From: Clostridiales bacterium UBA6386
GTDB taxonomy: Bacteria; Bacillota; Clostridia; Oscillospirales; Oscillospiraceae
NCBI GenBank assembly: GCA_002437585.1
Contig: DJQM01000043.1
Coordinates: 32,822 to 44,927 of the forward strand
Direction: 5' to 3'
Length of the DNA: 12,106 bases
The position numbers and the translations under genes were made by a program. A model generated the notes under the pieces. That model was not told the origin of the DNA, did no database searches, and saw nothing but the letters and a program-made list of their open reading frames with translations. Shown here in pieces: positions 1 through 6,870 of the stretch (position 1 is its first letter; the number at the start of each line of letters is the position of its first letter).

Positions 1-570
1 CTGGGTCAGCGGGAATATGAGGGTGTCATCGCCTTCTCCCAGCCCGGCCACCGGAGCCAGAAGCCACGGATCGGCTATGTACCCCAGAGTCCGGCCTTTG
101 ACCCCAGCGACCCGGTAAGCGTTTCCGATCTCTTCGCCTGCTGTCTGGGCAAACGCCCCGCCTTTTTAGGCCTGGGCAAGCCCATGCGCGCTCTGGTGAA
201 GGAATGTCTGGAACGGGTGCATGGAGTTGATTTAATCGACAAGCGGATCGGTGCCCTGTCCGGCGGCGAATTGCAGCGGGTGCTGCTGGCTCTGGCGTTG
301 GAGCCTGTGCCGAACATTCTGATCCTGGACGAGCCTCTGTCCGGCGTGGACGTGGAAGGCATGGAGACCCTGATGGATATGCTGGACGAAATCCGAAAGA
401 CCTACGACCTGTCCATCCTCATGACCACCCACGACTTTTCCATGCTTCCCAGGTACGCCAATCAGGTGGTGCTCATTGACCGGGGCGTAAAAATTCAGGG
501 CACCGCCCAGGAAGTTCTCAGCTCCCCGGAATTTGCCCAGGCCTTCCACATGAAAGGAGGAAATCCATGA
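1..570 (+). CDS. Metal (Zn/Mn-type) ABC transporter ATP-binding protein, 5'-truncated by the window edge
   Basis: This is the C-terminal 189 residues of an ABC ATPase that would power metal-ion import with the permease encoded next. The frame is open from base 1, so the gene starts upstream; the Walker A P-loop is therefore outside the window. Visible in order are the Q-loop (YVPQ, fragment residues 26-29), the ABC signature LSGGELQRV (86-94), Walker B ILILDEP (106-112) with D-loop GVD, and the H-loop TTHD. Its stop codon overlaps the permease start as ATGA (567-570), which implies translational coupling. The assignment to the zinc/manganese family (ZnuC/MntB/AdcC-like) rests mainly on the ABC-3 permease partner; the metal cannot be read from the ATPase. 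The substrate-binding lipoprotein is not seen and probably lies upstream. Confidence 0.9.
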   Translation: MGQREYEGVIAFSQPGHRSQKPRIGYVPQSPAFDPSDPVSVSDLFACCLGKRPAFLGLGKPMRALVKECLERVHGVDLIDKRIGALSGGELQRVLLALALEPVPNILILDEPLSGVDVEGMETLMDMLDEIRKTYDLSILMTTHDFSMLPRYANQVVLIDRGVKIQGTAQEVLSSPEFAQAFHMKGGNP

Positions 571-1406
571 GCGTCTGGTATTGGCTCTGTGAGCATCTGC
601 CCATTGAAATGCTCCAGTGGGACTTTATGAAAAACGCCTTTCTTGCCATGATTCTGATGGCTCCCCTGTTCGGTCTTCTGTCCACCATGATCGTCACCGG
701 CCGGATGAGCTTCTTCTCTGACGCTCTGGGGCACTCAGCCTTTACAGGCATTGCCATTGGAGCCATCTGCGGCATGGCTACCCCCACATGGGCGGCGGTG
801 GGCTTCAGCGTATGCTTCGCATTGGTGTTTTCCTATGCGCGCAGCCGCTCCAATCAGGCGGCGGACACCCTCATCGGCGTATTTTCCAGCACGGCGGTGG
901 CTCTGGGCATTTTTGTGGCCACCCTGGGCGGCGGCAGCTTCACTAAGTATAATCAATATCTCATCGGCGACGTACTCTCCGTCACCCCGGCGGAGATCGG
1001 AATGCTGGCACTGGTGCTGCTGGCGGTGGCCGTTTTCTGGCTGGTCTACGCCAACCGGCTGACGCTCACCGCCATTCACCCTCAGCTGGCTGCCTCCCGT
1101 GGCATCCGCGTGGGAAAATCCCAGACCCTTTTCACCGTGGCCATCGCCGTGGTGGTGACACTGAGCATTTCCAGCGTGGGGCTTCTGATCCTCAACTCCC
1201 TGATGGTGCTGCCCGGAGCATCCGCCCGGAACATTTCCCGGAATCTAAGGCAGTACCACAGCTTTTCCGTGCTTTTTGCCCTGATCGCCGGACTGGGCGG
1301 CCTGACCGTTTCCTACTATTTAGGCTGCTCAGCGGGAGCCGCCGTGAGCCTGCTGCTGGCGGTGATGTTTGCCGTCACCTTTGCCATGCGAAGGAGGTTT
1401 GCCTGA
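567..1406 (+). CDS. Metal ABC transporter permease, ABC-3 (ZnuB/MntC/AdcB) family
   Basis: A 279-residue integral membrane protein of the length usual for ABC-3 family permeases that import Zn2+ or Mn2+. Many hydrophobic segments are visible through the whole length, with the family-like stretch MSFFSDALGHSAFTGIAIG near residues 48-66 and the conserved SVGLLILNSLMVLPGASA segment near residues 210-227. The start is fixed by an AAAGGAGG ribosome binding site at 553-560, six bases before the ATG, and by the ATGA overlap with the preceding ATPase gene. It would form a homodimeric channel energised by that ATPase. Zinc versus manganese cannot be decided; no Zur or MntR operator can be looked for because the operon promoter is outside the window. 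Confidence 0.92.
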   Translation: MSVWYWLCEHLPIEMLQWDFMKNAFLAMILMAPLFGLLSTMIVTGRMSFFSDALGHSAFTGIAIGAICGMATPTWAAVGFSVCFALVFSYARSRSNQAADTLIGVFSSTAVALGIFVATLGGGSFTKYNQYLIGDVLSVTPAEIGMLALVLLAVAVFWLVYANRLTLTAIHPQLAASRGIRVGKSQTLFTVAIAVVVTLSISSVGLLILNSLMVLPGASARNISRNLRQYHSFSVLFALIAGLGGLTVSYYLGCSAGAAVSLLLAVMFAVTFAMRRRFA

Positions 1407-1407
1407 G

Positions 1408-2094
1408 ATGGACGTACAGATTCAGGCCATCGCCCGGATGAAAAGCGATTTTCCAACCAAATTCGGCATTCCCAGGCAAAGCGGCCTGGTGGACGCTCTG
1501 GAATCCACCATCGTTTTCGAGCCGGAATTCCGGAACGCCGATGCCCTGCGGGGCATTGAAGGCTTTTCCCACCTGTGGATTATCTGGCAGTTTTCTCAGG
1601 CTGTCCGCCAGGGCTGGTCGCCCACCGTCCGGCCGCCCCGGCTGGGGGGCAACACCCGGATGGGGGTCTTCGCCACCCGCTCCCCCTTCCGACCCAATAA
1701 CCTAGGTCTGTCCTGCGTCCGGCTGCTGGGGATGGAAGAAACCAGGGAATTTGGCACGGTGCTTCACGTCGGCGGAGCCGATCTCATGGACGGCACCCCG
1801 ATTTTCGACATCAAGCCCTACATTCCCTACAGCGACGCACGACCGGATGCGCGGGGGGGCTTCACGGACACCGCCGGAGAATTTCTTTTGACGGTGGACT
1901 TTCCCCCTACCCTTCTGGAATTGATTCCTGCTGACAAGCGGGAGGCTCTGATCGGCGTTCTGTCCCATGATCCCCGTCCCTCCTATCAGGCCGACCCGGA
2001 ACGGGTCTACGGCCTGACCTTCGGCGGCCGGAATGTGCGGTTCCGGGTCAGAGAGAATGTTCTGACTGTGGTGAATGTGGCAAAGGAAGGCTAA
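1408..2094 (+). CDS. trmO: tRNA (N6-threonylcarbamoyladenosine(37)-N6)-methyltransferase TrmO (TsaA/YaeB family)
   Basis: A 228-residue protein, close to the 235 residues of E. coli TrmO (YaeB). The family uses S-adenosylmethionine to methylate t6A at position 37 of certain tRNAs, giving m6t6A, and so tunes decoding. Diagnostic segments are GIEGFSHLWIIWQF (residues 49-62), the SAM-site motif GVFATRSPFRPNNLGLS (86-102) and the downstream DGTPIFDIKPYIPYSDA. The ATG at 1408 is preferred over an upstream in-frame ATG at 1369, because AAGGAGG at 1391-1397 is well spaced for it and the longer form would run into the permease gene. One base separates it from the permease stop, so it is probably co-transcribed with the metal transporter. 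A C-terminal extension after the TsaA core is present, as in other bacterial TrmO proteins. Confidence 0.93.
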   Translation: MDVQIQAIARMKSDFPTKFGIPRQSGLVDALESTIVFEPEFRNADALRGIEGFSHLWIIWQFSQAVRQGWSPTVRPPRLGGNTRMGVFATRSPFRPNNLGLSCVRLLGMEETREFGTVLHVGGADLMDGTPIFDIKPYIPYSDARPDARGGFTDTAGEFLLTVDFPPTLLELIPADKREALIGVLSHDPRPSYQADPERVYGLTFGGRNVRFRVRENVLTVVNVAKEG

Positions 2095-2095
2095 C

Positions 2096-2145
2096 GGGGG
2101 CATCACCCCACAATTTGACAAGAAGACTCCGCCGGGTTTTTTACC
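2096..2145 (+). terminator. Weak candidate terminator after trmO
   Basis: Just after the trmO stop there is a short GGGG-CATCA-CCCC hairpin (2096-2108 region). Further on is a weak stem of AAGACTC with GGGTTTT, including wobble pairs, around loop CGCC and running into six T residues (about 2125-2142). Both stems are weak, so termination here is uncertain; the next hairpin at 2199-2236 may do the job instead. Confidence 0.25.
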
Positions 2146-2198
2146 CCAGTTCAACGCTTGGAAAGCTTGGAAAAGGTCGGAATCCTGTATATGTATGC

Positions 2199-2236
2199 CG
2201 CATCCGTAAGCCGGCTTTCGCTGGCTTACGGATGCG
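2199..2236. repeat. Long inverted repeat in the convergent trmO/potD gap, possible bidirectional terminator
   Basis: CGCATCCGTAAGCC at 2199-2212 pairs perfectly with GGCTTACGGATGCG at 2223-2236; a further G-T and G-C pair leave the six-base loop CTTTCG. The stem of about 16 pairs sits between two convergent operons, where a shared terminator is expected. Neither side has a clean T tract (TATATTT on plus, none on minus), so it may be a palindromic repeat rather than a canonical intrinsic terminator. Nothing else gene-like is seen in 2095-2335. Confidence 0.55.
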
Positions 2237-2335
2237 CTATATTTCCCACATTCAGAACTGCGCAAATGGGGCAAAAGATTCGCCCTCCAGCCGCAGGCGA
2301 TTGATTCAGAGTTTCCCTTGTGCACTGCAATGGGA

Positions 2336-3445
2336 TCAGTTGATCTTGATGTTCTCCCACAGGGTATTCAGGTTGCTCAGCAAGTCCGCATCCAGATTCC
2401 GATAGGCGAATTTGTTGTACTCCTCAGCAAAATTCCCCAGCTCCGGATAGAGCACGCTCATGGCTTCCTCGCCCATGTCCTCAATATAGCCCTGGTTGGT
2501 GTAGACGATGCTGTTGGGGGAAGCGTAGTAGGTATACTCCGCGTTGGCAATGGCCGGTTCCTCGGAGAGCATGTAGTTGATGAAAATCTCCGCCAGCTCC
2601 TTGTTCTGGGCGCAGGTGGGAACGCACATAGCGTCAATGTAGAAGTTGGTGTTTTCGGGGTAATAGAACCGCAAATCAACGTTTTCCGCCTGGGCATCCA
2701 CCATGGTGAAGTAGTCTCCGGCGTAATAGGAGCCGATGGCCGCCTCGCCGGACTCCATCATGTTGTAAATTTCGTCCATGACATAGCTCTTGATCAGAGG
2801 CCGCTGAACCAGCAGCTCCTCATAAGCCCGCTGCCACTGGGCCTTGTCGGTGGTGTTCACGTCAATGCCCAGCTTGTACATGGCAGTGCCGAAGGCATCC
2901 CGGGAGTTGTTGTACTGTAAAATGTTCCCGGCGTACTTCTCGTTCCACATCAGATCCCAGCCGCCCACGTCAGCCTCGTCCACCACGTTGGCATCGTAGA
3001 TCACGCCCACAATGCCGTAGGCATAGGGGATGGAATACTGGTTGTCGGGGTCGTAGTACAGACCCTTGAAGGTGTCGTTAATGTACTGATAGTTGGGGAT
3101 GTTGTCAAAATTCAAAGGCTGGAGCAAGCCTTCGCTTACCATCCGGGCAATCATATAGTCGGAGGGGATGAGTACATCATAGCTCACTGCGCCGCTGGAA
3201 ATCTTGCTGTACATATCCTCGTTGGAAGCGTAGGTGCTGTAGTTCACAGTCACCTTCTGGCCGTAGTTCGCCTCGTACCACTTCTCAAATTCCCGGACGG
3301 TCTCGAAGGAGCCCTCGCTGCCGTCGGAAATATACTCGCCCCAGTTGTAAACGTTCAGGGTAAGGTTCTTCTTGCCGCCGCAGCCGGTCAGGCACAGGCA
3401 AAGCAGCATAGCCGCCGCCAGAATCAGGGAAATACGTTTTTTCAT
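2336..3445 (-). CDS. potD: Spermidine/putrescine ABC transporter substrate-binding lipoprotein PotD
   Basis: A 369-residue extracellular polyamine-binding lipoprotein. The N-terminus is a lipoprotein signal peptide: a basic MKKR start, a hydrophobic core, and the lipobox LTGC at residues 19-22, so Cys22 would be lipidated. The mature part begins with LTLNVYNWGEYI, the conserved start of PotD/PotF proteins that supplies an aromatic ligand residue. It also contains the DVLIPSDYMI segment near the polyamine pocket and SYYAGDYFTM later on. A GGAGGA ribosome binding site lies at 3452-3457. It is the last gene of potABCD, 23 bases after potC. Polyamine specificity is inferred from family and operon; spermidine versus putrescine is not resolved. 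Confidence 0.95.
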   Translation of the reverse strand: MKKRISLILAAAMLLCLCLTGCGGKKNLTLNVYNWGEYISDGSEGSFETVREFEKWYEANYGQKVTVNYSTYASNEDMYSKISSGAVSYDVLIPSDYMIARMVSEGLLQPLNFDNIPNYQYINDTFKGLYYDPDNQYSIPYAYGIVGVIYDANVVDEADVGGWDLMWNEKYAGNILQYNNSRDAFGTAMYKLGIDVNTTDKAQWQRAYEELLVQRPLIKSYVMDEIYNMMESGEAAIGSYYAGDYFTMVDAQAENVDLRFYYPENTNFYIDAMCVPTCAQNKELAEIFINYMLSEEPAIANAEYTYYASPNSIVYTNQGYIEDMGEEAMSVLYPELGNFAEEYNKFAYRNLDADLLSNLNTLWENIKIN

Positions 3446-3468
3446 AGAAAGTCCTCCATTTTTTCTTC

Positions 3469-4266
3469 TTAATGATGAGCCTCTTCATCTTTTTCATCCA
3501 CCAGGTTGCTGATGAGCAGCAGCGTCAGGGTAACGAAGAAGATGATGGTGGCCAGGGCGTACATTTTCGGGGTCACGGTTTTCTTGGTCATGCCGTAAAT
3601 GCGGATGGGCAGTGTCTCAAAGCCGTTGCCGGAGGTAAAATAGCTGATGACGAAGTCGTCCAGGGACAGGGTGAATGCCATAATGGCTCCGGTGATAATG
3701 CCCGGCAGAATCTCCGGCAGCTCCACCTTGAAGAAAGCCTCGACAGGCGTGCAGCCTAAATCCATGGCCGCCTCAGGAAGGGACTGATCCATTTGCCGCA
3801 GCTTGGGCAGAATCTGCAAAATCACATAAGGCAGGCAGAAGGTCACATGGGCAATGAGCATGGTCCAGAAGCTCAGACTGGTGGCCGCCCCGAAGATCCG
3901 CCCCACGAAGACGAACATGAGCATCAGGGAAATACCGGTGATGATATCCGGGTTGGTCATGGGAAGGTCGGTCACGGTATTCATCACCGCCCGGTACCAC
4001 CGACTGCGCAGCTTATTCATGCCCACCGCCGCCGCAGTGCCCATCACCGTGGAAATGGCGGTGGCACTGGCCGCCAGCACCAGGGTGTTCCGGACGGCCT
4101 CCAGGGTGTTCCGGTCTTTTAATAGCTCCCGATACCACTTCAGGGAGAAGCCGGAGAACACGGAAAGGCTCTTGGCCTCGTTGAAGGAGAATATCAGCAG
4201 CACCACAATGGGCGCGAACAAAATGGCAAAGACAATGCCGCTGTAAATTTTCGCCGAGGTTTTCAT
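3469..4266 (-). CDS. potC: Spermidine/putrescine ABC transporter permease PotC
   Basis: A 265-residue inner membrane permease of the binding-protein-dependent transport superfamily, with about six hydrophobic segments beginning at residues 10-28. The cytoplasmic EAA loop that docks on the ATPase is visible as EAAMDLGCTPVEAFFKVELP, followed by PGIITGAIMAFTLSLDDF, a PotC-typical stretch. The ATG overlaps the potB stop as ATGA (4263-4266), and a GGAGG site lies at 4276-4280 inside the end of potB, so translation is probably coupled. It pairs with PotB to form the channel. The last residues (DEKDEEAHH) are charged and form a short cytoplasmic tail. Confidence 0.95.
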   Translation of the reverse strand: MKTSAKIYSGIVFAILFAPIVVLLIFSFNEAKSLSVFSGFSLKWYRELLKDRNTLEAVRNTLVLAASATAISTVMGTAAAVGMNKLRSRWYRAVMNTVTDLPMTNPDIITGISLMLMFVFVGRIFGAATSLSFWTMLIAHVTFCLPYVILQILPKLRQMDQSLPEAAMDLGCTPVEAFFKVELPEILPGIITGAIMAFTLSLDDFVISYFTSGNGFETLPIRIYGMTKKTVTPKMYALATIIFFVTLTLLLISNLVDEKDEEAHH

Positions 4267-5147
4267 TCTTCATCCCCTCCATAGACATACCGGGTGGTGA
4301 CGTACTTCACCGCCGTCATGCACACCAGCAGAATCAGCATCAGAATAAAGGCAATGGCCGCGGCAAAGTGGAGATTGTTGGCCACATACTGGCCCTCAAT
4401 GGCATCGCCGATGAGGAAGAACTTGCCGTTGCCCAGCTTCTGGGAGATATAGAAGGTGCTGATGGAAGGAATCAGAACCATGGTAATGCCGGAGATCACG
4501 CCGGGCATACTCAGGGGCAGGATCACCCGCCGCAGCACGGACAGACTCCCGCAGCCCAGATCCCGAGCCGCCTCCAGCAGCCTTCCGTCCAGCTTGGCGA
4601 GAATCGAGTAAATGGGCAGCACCATATAGGGAAAATAGTCGTAGACCATGCCGATGATCACCGCCGCCTCCGTGCCGATGATATGCACCGGGCCCAGGCC
4701 AAGGCGGCCAATCAGGCCGTTGAGAATGCCGGTGTCCTGCAGAATCGTCATCCAGGCGTAGGTGCGGATGAGGAAGTTCATCCACATGGGGATCATGATG
4801 AGCGTCACCATGGTCTTCTGGGTCTTTTCCTTAGCCCTGGCCATGATGTAGGCAATGGGGTATCCCATCAGCAGACACACGATGGTGGAAATCACCGCCA
4901 GCTTTAACGACCGCACGAAGATGAGAAGATAGGTATGCACCTCCACCGCCGAGCCGTCCTCCTGGACGATGCTGCTGGTGGCGGTAAAGAACCGGGTCAC
5001 ATTCTCGGTGGTAAAGCCAAACTGATTGTCCGTAAAGGCGTAGTAGGCAACGAACACCAGGGGCACCACCACGAACAGCAGCGACCACACGGAATACGGC
5101 ACCAGAGCCGCCCGATGGGTGCTTGCGCTGTGCTTATGAACGCTCAT
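4263..5147 (-). CDS. potB: Spermidine/putrescine ABC transporter permease PotB
   Basis: A 294-residue polytopic membrane protein, the second half of the polyamine channel with PotC. A hydrophobic segment near residues 16-36 is followed by a periplasmic loop and further membrane segments. The EAA motif is seen as EAARDLGCGSLSVLRRVILP, followed by PGVISGITMVLIPSISTFYI. The start codon overlaps the potA stop as ATGA (5144-5147). Its ribosome binding site GGAGG (5155-5159) lies inside the run of Glu codons that ends potA, seven bases from the ATG. Gene order potA-potB-potC-potD matches the classical operon. Confidence 0.95.
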   Translation of the reverse strand: MSVHKHSASTHRAALVPYSVWSLLFVVVPLVFVAYYAFTDNQFGFTTENVTRFFTATSSIVQEDGSAVEVHTYLLIFVRSLKLAVISTIVCLLMGYPIAYIMARAKEKTQKTMVTLIMIPMWMNFLIRTYAWMTILQDTGILNGLIGRLGLGPVHIIGTEAAVIIGMVYDYFPYMVLPIYSILAKLDGRLLEAARDLGCGSLSVLRRVILPLSMPGVISGITMVLIPSISTFYISQKLGNGKFFLIGDAIEGQYVANNLHFAAAIAFILMLILLVCMTAVKYVTTRYVYGGDEE

Positions 5148-6262
5148 TCTTCTTCCTCCTCACCGGGGTTGGACAGCTCGTCCAGTTCGTTAGAGAAGGA
5201 GGAGTAATCGCCGAACATGCCGGAATACTTGGACTTCTTCATAATATGGATAGCGTCCGGCTCCAGAGAAATGCCGATGTGGCTCCCCTCCTCCACCGGA
5301 TCGGTGGTCTGGATCATCCACTTGAAGCCGTCAATGTCCACGATGGCCTCATTGTGCACGCCCATGAAGGTGACGGAGGTCACAAGGCCCTGAAGCACGC
5401 CGGGCGCGGGCTTGACAATGTCCACGTCCTCCGGCCGGATGACCACATCCACCGGCTCGTTGGGGGCAAAGCCCTTATCCAGGCACTCGAAAACCTGCCC
5501 GCCGAAGCGCACCTTGTAATCCGCCAGCATTACGCCGTCCACGATGTTGCTCTCGCCGATGAAGTCGGCAACGAAGGCGTTGACAGGCTCGTTATAAATA
5601 TCCTGCGGCGTGCCGATCTGCTGGATCTTACCCTCGCTCATGACCACGATGGTGTCGGACATGCTCAGAGCCTCTTCCTGATCGTGAGTGACAAAGATGA
5701 AGGTAATTCCGGTAGACTTCTGAATCTTTTTCAGCTCCTGCTGCATATCCTTGCGCAGCTTCAGATCCAACGCGCCCAGAGGCTCATCCAGCAGCAGAAC
5801 CTTTGGCTCGTTGACCAGTGCCCGGGCAATGGCCACCCGCTGCTGCTGGCCGCCGGACAGGCTGGTGACCCGCCGATGGGCAAAGCCGGAGAGCATGACC
5901 ATGCTGAGCATTTTGTCCACCTTTTCCTTGATTTCCTTCTTGGGCATCTTCTTTTCCCGCAGGGGAAACGCCACATTTTCAAAGACGTTCAGGTGGGGAA
6001 ACAGGGCGTATTTCTGGAAGACCGTATTGACGTTGCGCTTATGGGGCGGCACATCGTTGATCCGCTCCCCCATAAAGAGCACGTCTCCCTGATCCGGGTA
6101 CACAAAGCCGCCGATAATCCGCAAGGTCGTGGTCTTGCCGCAGCCGGAGGGACCCAAAAGGGTCATAAATTCGTTGTCCTGGATGTCCAGACTGATGTTG
6201 TCCAGGACGACCTCCCCGTCAAAGGATTTGGAGATATTCTTCAGCTCGATGATTTTTTCCAT
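5144..6262 (-). CDS. potA: Spermidine/putrescine ABC transporter ATPase PotA
   Basis: A 372-residue ATPase that drives polyamine import. The ABC domain shows Walker A GPSGCGKTT (residues 37-45), Q-loop Q83 in QKYALFPH, signature LSGGQQQR (135-142), Walker B LLLDEP (156-161) and the switch histidine H193 in VTHDQEEA. The C-terminal third is a TOBE-type regulatory domain, usual for PotA. The frame is open to an ATG at 6322, but the ATG at 6262 is chosen: an AAGGA site lies just upstream, family homology starts at MEKIIELKNI, and the longer form would have to be translated through the leader terminator. The protein ends in NPGEEEEE, an acidic tail whose codons also carry the potB ribosome binding site. 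First gene of the operon, about 30 bases after an intrinsic terminator. Confidence 0.95.
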   Translation of the reverse strand: MEKIIELKNISKSFDGEVVLDNISLDIQDNEFMTLLGPSGCGKTTTLRIIGGFVYPDQGDVLFMGERINDVPPHKRNVNTVFQKYALFPHLNVFENVAFPLREKKMPKKEIKEKVDKMLSMVMLSGFAHRRVTSLSGGQQQRVAIARALVNEPKVLLLDEPLGALDLKLRKDMQQELKKIQKSTGITFIFVTHDQEEALSMSDTIVVMSEGKIQQIGTPQDIYNEPVNAFVADFIGESNIVDGVMLADYKVRFGGQVFECLDKGFAPNEPVDVVIRPEDVDIVKPAPGVLQGLVTSVTFMGVHNEAIVDIDGFKWMIQTTDPVEEGSHIGISLEPDAIHIMKKSKYSGMFGDYSSFSNELDELSNPGEEEEE

Positions 6263-6293
6263 AAGTTTTCCTTCTTTCTCCCAAATCGTACCC

Positions 6294-6329
6294 AAAAATA
6301 AAAGCGGTACGCCCAAAGGCATACCGCTT
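6294..6329 (-). terminator. Intrinsic terminator in the potA leader (attenuator candidate)
   Basis: Read on the minus strand, AAGCGGTATGCC (6329-6318) pairs with GGCGTACCGCTT (6313-6302) around the loop TTTG, with one U-G wobble, and is followed by TTATTTTT (6301-6294). This is a strong rho-independent terminator oriented with the pot operon and located upstream of the potA start. Only about 30 bases separate it from the potA ATG and no promoter is seen there, so pot transcripts from 6691-6718 must read through it. Confidence 0.85.
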
Positions 6330-6684
6330 GCAAATTCCCTATCGATTACGCTCTACGAAAACACACCTTGGGCGTGTCTATTCTATGCAGTTAGAATAAA
6401 TCCAAAACGCACAGCATCGAGAGGCCTCGAACCCGAATCAGATCAGAGTCTATATAGCAAAGATTACTTTTACTACTCTTATTGACCATTTCACAAGTTT
6501 ATGCCTGGGGGCACGGTTTATAGTAACCAACTTATAAAACTGAGCTTTTAACTCAATCAATAAGGCAACAGAAGTTGCCAACCGCGAACGGTTTTCGGCA
6601 TTCGACCCGGCTGTCCGTATGGCCTTGGCCGACTTGCGCCGGCGGTCGCATCCTGCTTTGGAAAGACTCTTTCCAATCGAGACT
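6294..6684 (-). ncRNA. Structured leader RNA or standalone ncRNA upstream of potA, unassigned class
   Basis: From the predicted start near 6684 to the terminator, about 390 nt of the minus strand can fold into many consistent helices. Pairings I verified base by base are: 6669-6676 with 6658-6665; 6644-6648 plus 6638-6641 with 6603-6607 plus 6608-6611; 6589-6593 with 6580-6584 (loop TTCG); 6574-6579 with 6564-6569; 6557-6564 with 6478-6485, a perfect 8-bp long-range helix; inside it 6529-6539 with 6489-6499 (11 bp, two wobbles), which encloses hairpins 6525-6528/6515-6518 and 6510-6513/6502-6505; then 6408-6415 with 6350-6357, which encloses 6392-6397/6380-6385 and 6371-6377/6361-6367. Base composition is visibly more AT-rich than neighbouring genes. 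Hallmarks of tmRNA, RNase P RNA, SRP RNA, T-box and common riboswitches were not found. It could be a cis-acting attenuator for potABCD or a standalone RNA whose terminator leaks into potA. Confidence 0.6.
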
Positions 6685-6690
6685 GGGTTT

Positions 6691-6718
6691 ATTATAACAT
6701 AATCCGACAGGGTGTCAA
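6691..6718 (-). promoter_or_regulatory. Sigma-A promoter of the pot leader/operon
   Basis: On the minus strand, TTGACA (6718-6713) and TATAAT (6696-6691) are both perfect consensus, with a 16-bp spacer and a TG one base upstream of the -10 box (extended -10). Transcription would start near 6684. It is the only strong promoter seen upstream of potA. Confidence 0.85.
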
Positions 6719-6810
6719 CGGGAAATCCATATAAATTTTGATGCAGCTGTTGGAAAAATCACCGCAATATGCACAAGAAACGGTTTTGAACCCCAATTTG
6801 CAAAAAAGGA

Positions 6811-6839
6811 TTGACAGAAGCCTTCCTTTCGTGTATCAT
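6811..6839 (+). promoter_or_regulatory. Sigma-A promoter of the riboswitch/symporter transcript
   Basis: TTGACA (6811-6816) and TATCAT (6834-6839) are separated by 17 bp, giving a start near 6846, about 25 nt before the glycine riboswitch. It diverges from the pot promoter; the two -35 boxes are 92 bp apart (6719-6810). That interval is AT-rich and shows no other clear element. Confidence 0.8.
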
Positions 6840-6870
6840 CATGCTTGTAAACTACATAACGACAAACGAA

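Noticed and set aside
5123..6301. 392-codon plus-strand frame opposite potA
   Set aside because: Length comes from codon bias of potA on the opposite strand; composition is rich in His, Gln and Leu without recognisable motifs.
6263..6322. Longer PotA start at 6322
   Set aside because: It would overlap the terminator hairpin and add residues not typical of PotA; the ATG at 6262 has its own ribosome binding site.
6553..6651. 32-codon minus-strand ORF in the pot leader as a leader peptide
   Set aside because: No ribosome binding site at a usable distance, and its bases are better explained by the paired helices.
6294..6684. tmRNA, RNase P RNA, SRP RNA or T-box leader on the minus strand
   Set aside because: No tRNA-like CCA end or ALAA-type tag frame, no GAGGAAAGTCC core, no SRP GGAAGG/GCAGC tetraloop region and no AGGGTGGNACCGCG T-box were found. 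The GGGTTCGAGG stretch near 6421-6436 resembles a T arm but lacks the rest of a tRNA.
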